NCBI RefSeq assembly: GCF_900163665.1
Contig: NZ_FUIA01000019.1
Location: forward strand, 310,001-374,000
DNA from: Frigoribacterium sp. JB110
Lineage (GTDB): Bacteria; Actinomycetota; Actinomycetes; Actinomycetales; Microbacteriaceae
Length of the DNA: 64,000 nucleotides
Direction: 5' to 3'
This document shows positions 58,110 through 64,000 of the stretch, in pieces. Within the stretch, counting starts at the first letter, position 1; each line of letters starts with the position of its first letter. The position numbers were made by a program, and so were the translations under genes. Below the pieces are notes generated by a model that saw only the letters and a list, made by a program, of their open reading frames with translations, was not told the origin of the DNA and searched no databases.

Positions 58110-58670
58110 CTATAGGGGAACAGAGCCCTCGTCCGTGAATTCGGTCGCTCGCGCGTGGCGGTCCGCCGTCGCGAGATAGCGCTCGGCATTGAGTCGGAGC
58201 CGCTCGACCTCCTCATCGTCCAGCGCGCGGCGCACCTTCGCGGGAACGCCAGCCACCAGCGACCGCGCAGGGACGAGGGTCCCTTCGAGCACGACTGCGC
58301 CCGCGGCCACGAGGCATTGGGCGCCGATGACGGCACCAGACAGCACGACGGCGCCCATGCCGATGAGCGAGCCGTTGCCGATGGTGCAGCCGTGCACGAC
58401 CGCATTGTGGCCGATCGACACACCATCGCCGATGTCGGCGGGATACGCGGCGTCGACGTGGATCGACACGTTGTCCTGCACGTTGCTGCCGACTCCGATG
58501 CGGATCGTGTTCATGTCGCCGCGCACGACGGCGTTGTACCAGATGCTCGCCCGCTCGCCGAGTTCGACGTCGCCGACGACTCGCGCACCGTCGGCGACGA
58601 ACGCGGAATCGGAAACCGTAGGAGAGGACTCGTCGACGGGGCGGACACTCGCTCCGGATGAAATGGTCAT
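58110..58670 (-). CDS. Gamma-carbonic anhydrase-like hexapeptide-repeat protein
   Basis: 186 residues from the ATG at 58670. Left-handed beta-helix repeats of the form [LIV]GxxxxI run through the middle (VGSNVQDNVSIHVD, GVSIGHNAVVHG), with three His that can hold a metal, as in the YrdA/PaaY gamma-CA group. Carbonic anhydrase activity is often absent in this branch, so the role is uncertain. It is divergent from dps. Confidence 0.85.
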   Translation of the reverse strand: MTISSGASVRPVDESSPTVSDSAFVADGARVVGDVELGERASIWYNAVVRGDMNTIRIGVGSNVQDNVSIHVDAAYPADIGDGVSIGHNAVVHGCTIGNGSLIGMGAVVLSGAVIGAQCLVAAGAVVLEGTLVPARSLVAGVPAKVRRALDDEEVERLRLNAERYLATADRHARATEFTDEGSVPL

Positions 58671-58712
58671 CCGGCCATCTTGCCAGGCCAGGGCAGGCTC
58701 ACCCAAGCACTC

Positions 58713-58731
58713 TTAGGGAAGCCTTACTTTC
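58713..58731. promoter_or_regulatory. Candidate DtxR/IdeR-type iron box
   Basis: TTAGGGAAGCCTTACTTTC matches 13 of 19 positions of the iron-box consensus TTAGGTTAGSCTAACCTAA. It lies between the carbonic-anhydrase-like gene and dps, about 105 bases before the dps start. Position and match are suggestive only. Confidence 0.4.
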
Positions 58732-58835
58732 CCCAGGTCAGAGGCGATTTAGCCCAGCCTCTGCTTGCTTGCGGAATACCTCAGCCGGAGTACCGTTGAC
58801 ATCAACACCGACCGTTTCTCGGGAAGGATCACACC

Positions 58836-59318
58836 ATGACGAACCAGACAATCGCCACCACCGCCAGCGACCCGACAGTTGCCGCGGGCACGTCGCAGTT
58901 CCTCGCGCCCGTCGTTCTCGGTCTCCAGGCTCTGACGCTCAACGGGAAGCAGGCCCACTGGCACGTGCGCGGCCCGAACTTCGTCGGCGTGCACGAGTTC
59001 CTCGACACGGTCGTCTCTCACGCCGGAGAGTGGGCTGACACGGCCGCGGAGCGCATCGTCGCCCTCGGCCTGCCGATCGACGCCCGCGCGAACACGGTCG
59101 GCGAGAAGGCTGCCGCAACGAAGGTCGGCGCCGGCTTCGAGCAGTCCGAGCAGGTCATCCGCTCGGTCATCGCCGACATGGACGCGATCATCGCGGACAC
59201 TCAGGCGGCGATCGACGGCCTCGACGAGGTCGACCTGACCAGCCAGGACATCGCGATCGGCATCAAGGCGGGCCTCGAGAAGGACCGCTGGTTCCTGTTC
59301 TCGCACCTCGCGTCGTAA
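58836..59318 (+). CDS. dps: Dps family ferritin-like DNA-protection protein
   Basis: 160 residues. The interface ferroxidase site is visible in KQAHWHVRGPNFVGVHEFLD with the partner acids in HAGEWADTAAERI. It stores iron and protects DNA during oxidative stress. RBS GGGAAGG precedes the ATG. The N-terminal tail is short, so DNA binding may be weak. Confidence 0.95.
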   Translation: MTNQTIATTASDPTVAAGTSQFLAPVVLGLQALTLNGKQAHWHVRGPNFVGVHEFLDTVVSHAGEWADTAAERIVALGLPIDARANTVGEKAAATKVGAGFEQSEQVIRSVIADMDAIIADTQAAIDGLDEVDLTSQDIAIGIKAGLEKDRWFLFSHLAS

Positions 59319-59321
59319 TCC

Positions 59322-59369
59322 GCGCACAAGGGCGCGCTCCGGGATCATCCGGGGCGCGCCCTTGTGCGT
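59322..59369 (+). terminator. Terminator after dps
   Basis: GCACAAGGGCGCGC pairs with GGCGCGCCCTTGTGC around a short interruption. Strong GC hairpin four bases past the stop codon. Confidence 0.85.
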
Positions 59370-59475
59370 GCGCGGCAGAAACTCGGAGGTCGGGCAGATC
59401 CTCGGGGCAGAAAGCCGGGCCCCGTCCCAGGTTCTGCGTATTCTCCGACGTTCCGCGCGGTGGCCGCGTCCGAGG

Positions 59476-60999
59476 TCAGACCGCCAGGTGCGTGATCCTG
59501 CCGGCGAGCAGCGTCGCCGCCACCGGCATCTCGCGCAGCTCCCGCTCCCCTGCCGCCAGCGGATCCTCCGCGACCAGCACCAGGTCGGCGCTCTCCCCCG
59601 GCAGGATCCGCTGCTCCGCAGCAGATCCGCCGCGCGTCGAGGCAGCCAGGGCCGTCGCCGCGTCCAGCGCATTCTCCGGCTGCCACGGCGCCCTGGCGTC
59701 GTCGCTGCGGAACACGGCGGCGGCCACCTGTCGCCACGGGTCGAGCGCGGACACGGGTGCATCGGATCCGAAGACGAGGTTCGTGCCCGCCTCGTGCAGC
59801 GCGCGGAACGCATACGGCGCCGACGTCTGATCGGCCCACAGATCGTCGACCAGATCCCGATCCTCTACGGCGTGAGTGGGCTGCACGCTCGCGACGACGT
59901 CGAGCCGCGCAAACCGGGCGATGTCGGCGTGGCGCACCAGCTGCGCGTGCTCGATCGATCCTGCGGCTCCGGATGCCGCGAAGCCGTCGAGCGCGTGGGC
60001 GACGGCGACGTCGCCGATCGCGTGCACGGCGGCGCGCAGACCGCCGCCCGCCGCGCGGGTGAGGTGCTCGATCAGCTCGTCCGGCTCGACGTTGAGGTGA
60101 CCGGTCGCACCGTCCGGCTCGATGCTGCGGCTGGCGCGGTATGCGTGCGAGCACGCCGCCGTGCGCGTGCCGAGCGAACCGTCGCTGATCACCTTGTACG
60201 GCCCCATCCGGATGAGCCCGCCCCCGTCGAGGGCGTCTCCCGTTGCGAGCCCGTCGTTCAGCGTCTGCTCGAGGCGGTGCGTATAGGTCGCCACGTCGAC
60301 CCGCAGCAGGTCGAGGCCGGCCGATGCCCGACGCGCCCAGTCGTCTCCGCCCCACTCCATGTGCATGTCGACGACGCCGACGATGCCGCGGGCAGCCGCA
60401 CGGCGGGCCATCCCCTCGACGGCGCGATCGAGCGTGGCCTCGTCGAGATCGCCGAGGCGCCGCGCCAGCTCGAACGCGTTCTCCTCGCGCACGAATCCGT
60501 CGCTGCTGGCCCAGCCCTCGCGCCGCAGTGCCGCGCTGTTCAGCCAGGCGCTGTGAAGATCGGCGTTGACGAGGTACGTCGGCGACTCCCCCGTGTGCCT
60601 GTCGAGCATGTCGAGACTCGGCGGCTCGGACCACAGCGCGTCGCGGAAGCCGGAGCCGACGCGGCGGCCGTCACCCAGCACGGGAGCATCCGCCATCGCA
60701 GCCGCCGCTTCAACGGCTGAGCCGGTGTGCGCCAGCGAGACGCGCTGGGCCTCCAGCGCCCAGGGCACGGCATGCACATGGTGGTCCCACATCCCCGGCA
60801 CCAGCCACGCCCCCGCCGCGTCGAGAACGGCACCGCTGCGGCGAGCGAGGCCGGCAGGTGCGATGTCGACGATCCTGCCGCCGGAGAGGAACACGTCGTA
60901 CGGTTCGGCCTCATCGATTGAGGCCAGCGGCATCAGCTCGCGGCCTGCGCCACCGATGCGCGCGTTCGCGATCACGTCGACCGTCTCGCCCACGTTCAT
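59476..60999 (-). CDS. Amidohydrolase family protein (YtcJ-like)
   Basis: 507 residues. Metal ligands HxH in WDHHVHAVPW (about residues 71-80), further His in AVHAIGDVAVAHAL and SIEHAQLVRH, and the Asp in FGSDAPVSALDP. It belongs to the amidohydrolase-3 group, which hydrolyses N-acyl or cyclic amides. The substrate is unknown. It lies 90 bases past the glycosylase gene on the same strand. Confidence 0.9.
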   Translation of the reverse strand: MNVGETVDVIANARIGGAGRELMPLASIDEAEPYDVFLSGGRIVDIAPAGLARRSGAVLDAAGAWLVPGMWDHHVHAVPWALEAQRVSLAHTGSAVEAAAAMADAPVLGDGRRVGSGFRDALWSEPPSLDMLDRHTGESPTYLVNADLHSAWLNSAALRREGWASSDGFVREENAFELARRLGDLDEATLDRAVEGMARRAAARGIVGVVDMHMEWGGDDWARRASAGLDLLRVDVATYTHRLEQTLNDGLATGDALDGGGLIRMGPYKVISDGSLGTRTAACSHAYRASRSIEPDGATGHLNVEPDELIEHLTRAAGGGLRAAVHAIGDVAVAHALDGFAASGAAGSIEHAQLVRHADIARFARLDVVASVQPTHAVEDRDLVDDLWADQTSAPYAFRALHEAGTNLVFGSDAPVSALDPWRQVAAAVFRSDDARAPWQPENALDAATALAASTRGGSAAEQRILPGESADLVLVAEDPLAAGERELREMPVAATLLAGRITHLAV

Positions 61000-61089
61000 C
61001 CGGTCACCCCTCTTTTCCGTCGTCGCGTGTCATACCTGTCCAGGCGATGCCGGTGCTCCCCGTCCCGAGCTGTCCGGCCCGCCGCGCGC

Positions 61090-62088
61090 TCACCTCTGGC
61101 AGGTCGGGCACCAGTAGAGCTTGCGGGCCTGCATCTCCTCCAGCACGATCTCTGTGCCGCACACCCGGCATGGCAGGCCGGCGCGGTGGTACACCCAGTG
61201 CCTGTCGTCACGGCTGGCCATCGCACGGCGCCACGCGTCGCCGGCGAGCCCGTCCATCGTCATCATCTGCCCGGTCTCGACGCCGACGCGCAGCAGCCGC
61301 TCCCAGTCGTGCCACATCTCGCGCAGCAGCGTCTCGGGCACCTGCTTGCCCGGCGCGTGCGGGTCGATGCCGGCACGGAAGAGCATCTCCGCACGGTAGA
61401 CGTTGCCGATGCCGCTCACCACGGACTGGTCCATCAGAAGCTGACCGATCGCGACGCCTCTGCGACGCACAGCTGCGACGAAGCGCCGCTCGTTCTCGGC
61501 GGAGTCGCCCACGAGCGGGTCCGGCCCCAATCGGTCGATCACCGCTTCGATCTCATCCGGCCCTTCGACCGCACAGGCGGTCGGCCCGCGCAGATCGGCA
61601 CAGGTCGAATCGGTCATCAGTCGTGCGCGCACCTGACCGACCACGGGAGGCGGCCACTGGTCGGACTCGTCGGCGAGGCCCTTGGTCTGCTCCGACATGC
61701 GCACGTGGGCACGAGTCTTCCGCGGGGCCCCGATCGACGCCAGCGAGTTCTCCCCCGCGTCGTCGAAGACCGGCTCGTCGAGATCGGTGCCGCGCTGGTT
61801 GGTCTGGCCCATCCGGCCGTTGGCACTGGCGATCGTCGGATCGACCTCGATCTCGCCGGCGAAGTCCCACGCACCGTAGAGACCGAGATGCACCCTCAGC
61901 CAGACGTCACCGGAGAACTCCAGGAACATCTGCTTGCCCACCGCACGCGCCGCAACGAGCTCGCGCCCGTCGAGCACGGACGCACCTTCGGCGAATCTGC
62001 CCTGCGGACTCGACACGGCAACAGCGCGGCCGACGAAGTTGCGGTCGAACTGCTTCGCGATGCGATGAACGGAATGGCCCTCTGGCAC
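61090..62088 (-). CDS. Fpg/Nei family DNA glycosylase (endonuclease VIII-like)
   Basis: 332 residues. N-terminal MPEGHSVHR gives the catalytic Pro and Glu of Nei (MPELP in Fpg). An H2TH domain and the C-terminal zinc finger (CRVCG and WCPTCQ) follow. It removes oxidised bases. It carries an insert of about 60 residues in the N-terminal domain relative to short Nei, as in the actinobacterial Nei2 form. Confidence 0.92.
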   Translation of the reverse strand: MPEGHSVHRIAKQFDRNFVGRAVAVSSPQGRFAEGASVLDGRELVAARAVGKQMFLEFSGDVWLRVHLGLYGAWDFAGEIEVDPTIASANGRMGQTNQRGTDLDEPVFDDAGENSLASIGAPRKTRAHVRMSEQTKGLADESDQWPPPVVGQVRARLMTDSTCADLRGPTACAVEGPDEIEAVIDRLGPDPLVGDSAENERRFVAAVRRRGVAIGQLLMDQSVVSGIGNVYRAEMLFRAGIDPHAPGKQVPETLLREMWHDWERLLRVGVETGQMMTMDGLAGDAWRRAMASRDDRHWVYHRAGLPCRVCGTEIVLEEMQARKLYWCPTCQR

Positions 62089-62103
62089 GGCGTTCCGCCC
62101 CGC

Positions 62104-62589
62104 CTACGCGCGCGGGTCGGGGTCGAGCGACCCGTCGGTCTCGAACGCCGCGATCTTGCCGATGCGTCGCGCGTGACGGTCATCGCCGGAGAACGGCGTG
62201 GCGATGAAGCGCTCGATGAAGGACACGACCTCCTCGAAGGTGTGCTGGCGCGCACCGATCGAGATCACATTGGCATCGTTGTGCTCGCGCGCCAGCTCGG
62301 CTGTCGACAGGTTCCAGACCAGCGCGGCCCGAATGCCTGCGACCTTGTTCGCCGCGATCTGCTCGCCGTTGCCCGACCCTCCGAACACCACGCCGAGGGC
62401 ATCGACACCCGCGCGCTGATCGGTGACGACCGCCTGTGCCGCCCGGATGCAGAAGGACGGGTAGTCGTCGACCGGATCGTAGCCGACGGGGCCGTGGTCG
62501 ACGACCTCGTGGCCGCTCGAAGCGAGGTGCTGCTGCAACTGGGTGGAGAACTCCAGACCGGCATGGTCGGTGGCGATGTGGATGCGCAT
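62104..62589 (-). CDS. rpiB: Ribose-5-phosphate isomerase B
   Basis: 161 residues from the ATG at 62589. The phosphate and substrate site is in IATDHAGLEFS and VFGGSGNGEQIAANK, the RpiB signature. It interconverts ribulose- and ribose-5-phosphate in the pentose phosphate pathway. It ends 16 bases before the glycosylase start, so the two are probably cotranscribed. Confidence 0.95.
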   Translation of the reverse strand: MRIHIATDHAGLEFSTQLQQHLASSGHEVVDHGPVGYDPVDDYPSFCIRAAQAVVTDQRAGVDALGVVFGGSGNGEQIAANKVAGIRAALVWNLSTAELAREHNDANVISIGARQHTFEEVVSFIERFIATPFSGDDRHARRIGKIAAFETDGSLDPDPRA

Positions 62590-62618
62590 GCTCAGCATTC
62601 TTCCCTATCTCGTACGGC

Positions 62619-63803
62619 TCACGGCTCGATGCCGGCCGCTGCCGGCTTCACACCGATGCGCGCGTTCACGCAGCACCCGGGTCGGCACACGTCGTACCAC
62701 GGACCGAGATCCGTCATATGAGGGCGCTCGCTCGCCGGTGTGCCGTTCATTCGTTCCTCGATGAGGTCGACCAGCCCCGACACGAACGCCGGATGGCAAC
62801 CGGGCGTCTGCGTGCGCACGAAGGCCAGACCCGCGTCCTCGGCCGATTCCTTCGCCTCGTTGTCGAGATCCCACATCACCTCCATGTGGTCGCTGACGAA
62901 ACCGAGCGGCGTCACGGCGATGGCACTGATGCCCTCTCCCGGCAGTTCGGCGATGCGGTCGTTGACGTCAGGCTCCAGCCACGGCTGCGACGGCGGACCT
63001 GAGCGGGACTGGTAGACGAGGTCCCATCCGACCCGGCTCGCGGCCGGCACCTCGCCAGCGAGCCGCTGCATGATGTGCTCGGCGACAGCGGTGTGCTGCG
63101 CGGCGTAGGCGCCTCCTTCCGACCATTCGCGATCGCGAGGGCCGGAGAGGTCCGCGTCGCCGGTCGGAATGGAATGGGTGGCGAACAGCACGCGGATCTG
63201 TTCCGGCGCGATGCCGTCGGCGAGGTACCCCTCGACGGCTTCGCGCACGCCCTCATAGAACGGTTCGACGAAGCCCGGGTGGTCGAAGAACAGCCGCACC
63301 TTGTCGATCGTGACCGGGTCGTCTCCCTCGCCGACGCCGGTCTCGATGAGCGCGCGCGCGAAGTCCTCGCGGTACTGGCGGTCGCTGGAGTACGAGCTGT
63401 ACGCACTGGTCGCCAACCCGAGCAGCGTGCGGTGGCCGTCCGCAGCGGCACGGGCGACCGTGTCCTCGATGTAGGGCGCCCAGTTGCGATTGCCCCAGTA
63501 CACCGGCAGGTCGATCCCGCGGCGGGCGAGCTCCGCTTCCAGCGCCGCGAGCAGCTCGCGGTTGTGCTGATTGATCGGACTCACGCCGCCGAAGTGGCGA
63601 TAGTGACCGGCGACCGCCTCCAGGCGCTCATCCGGGATGCCGCGCCCGCGCGTGACGTTGCGCAGGAAGGGGAGGACGTCGTCCTGCCCTTCTGGCCCGC
63701 CGAAGCCGGCCAGCAGCAGCGCGTCATACGCGACAGGAGTCTCGACGAAAGGGGCGCCGCCGCATGCGGCGGGCGAAGCGAAGGGAACGATGCCGGTGGT
63801 CAC
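62619..63803 (-). CDS. hemH: Ferrochelatase (coproporphyrin type)
   Basis: 394 residues. The core begins YDALLLAGFGGPEGQDDVLP and includes LFATHSIPTGDADL and VTPLGFVSDHMEVMWDLD with the metal-site His and Glu. The C-terminus has a CRPGCC cluster, the likely [2Fe-2S] ligands of the actinobacterial enzyme, and the name cpfC would also fit. It inserts iron into coproporphyrin III late in heme synthesis. The GTG at 63803 is the only start that keeps the N-terminus. Confidence 0.95.
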   Translation of the reverse strand: MTTGIVPFASPAACGGAPFVETPVAYDALLLAGFGGPEGQDDVLPFLRNVTRGRGIPDERLEAVAGHYRHFGGVSPINQHNRELLAALEAELARRGIDLPVYWGNRNWAPYIEDTVARAAADGHRTLLGLATSAYSSYSSDRQYREDFARALIETGVGEGDDPVTIDKVRLFFDHPGFVEPFYEGVREAVEGYLADGIAPEQIRVLFATHSIPTGDADLSGPRDREWSEGGAYAAQHTAVAEHIMQRLAGEVPAASRVGWDLVYQSRSGPPSQPWLEPDVNDRIAELPGEGISAIAVTPLGFVSDHMEVMWDLDNEAKESAEDAGLAFVRTQTPGCHPAFVSGLVDLIEERMNGTPASERPHMTDLGPWYDVCRPGCCVNARIGVKPAAAGIEP

Positions 63804-63972
63804 CGTGTCATCTTCTCACTCGCGGAGGCCTGCTCGGCCAGCCTTCGCTCAGCCGACATCCGGATCGGGTTTGGGCACATCCAGAGCCGAAGTTCACCTG
63901 TACCGCTTAGGCTTTACCAGTTGCCGGGGCTACCCACCCCGGATCCCCCGATTCTTCATAGAGGGAGACCCA

Positions 63973-64000
63973 GTGCCTGGAGAGAACCTCACCAGAGTGG
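63973..64000 (+). CDS. pepN: Start of an aminopeptidase N-like gene, 3' end outside window
   Basis: GTG at 63973 with GAGGGAG five bases upstream, then codons for PGENLTRV. Aminopeptidase N of actinobacteria begins with MPGENLTR, so the call rests on nine residues plus a good ribosome binding site. It is divergent from ferrochelatase, with about 170 bases of promoter region between. Confidence 0.6.

Noticed and set aside
63920..63945. TTAGGCTTTACC-like sequence before ferrochelatase as an iron box
   Set aside because: One half matches, but an extra base breaks the symmetry, so the match is too weak.

Overview
The window is a GC-rich chromosomal segment from a high-GC Gram-positive bacterium. 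The most likely host is Microbacterium or a close Microbacteriaceae relative (Actinomycetota). This rests on the gene orders thrS/AP4A-phosphorylase-like HIT protein and rplU-rpmA-obg-proB-proA-nadD-rsfS, on a translational-type T-box leader in front of a long ileS, on the clpP1-clpP2-clpX-tig neighbourhood, and on frequent GTG starts and 1-8 base gene overlaps. No rRNA, CRISPR array or intact insertion sequence was found.

Layout. 1-6.4 kb: the end of a quinone-oxidoreductase-like gene, a HIT hydrolase and thrS, an ankyrin protein, a Cys/Met-rich copper-storage-like protein, a four-tRNA cluster (Gly, Cys, Val, Gly) and a pirin. 6.4-9.8 kb: a small catabolic-looking group with a 4HBT thioesterase, a thiolase and a folate-dependent O-demethylase-like (LigM/GcvT type) protein. 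9.8-16.6 kb: an AAA ATPase behind a perfect inverted repeat, then a Wadjet/Mks-like SMC operon (JetA, JetB, JetC) with no JetD nuclease beside it. 16.6-26.2 kb is accessory: a lipase-like hydrolase, a membrane protein, a VapBC-like pair whose toxin has lost a catalytic Asp, a methyltransferase, an ABM monooxygenase, and a decayed stretch ending at tRNA-Ala. That stretch holds a TetR remnant, a tandem-HTH fragment, an interrupted Abi-like gene behind a candidate structured RNA, and an 897-residue protein joining an SF2 helicase to a complete sigma-70-like domain.

26.2-43.4 kb is core genome on the minus strand: rsfS, nadD, proA, proB, obg, rpmA, rplU, rne, ndk, folC and ileS with its T-box, with VKOR and DUF4031 genes on the plus strand. 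43.4-48.8 kb holds gpsA, a DUF559 gene between two diverged repeats, and valS. 48.9-54.7 kb holds clpX, clpP2, clpP1, a uracil/xanthine permease, trigger factor and tRNA-Pro. 54.8-64 kb holds a large LuxR-type ATPase regulator, tRNA-Gly(UCC), a gamma-carbonic-anhydrase-like protein, dps, an amidohydrolase, a Nei-type glycosylase, rpiB, ferrochelatase and the first codons of an aminopeptidase N-like gene.

The strongest candidate for something undescribed is the helicase-sigma fusion at 22808-25501, next to the Abi/RNA unit. A single polypeptide able to remodel nucleic acid and also direct RNA polymerase would be a new kind of stress or anti-phage regulator. The JetABC operon lacking JetD, with an AAA ATPase just downstream, comes second.
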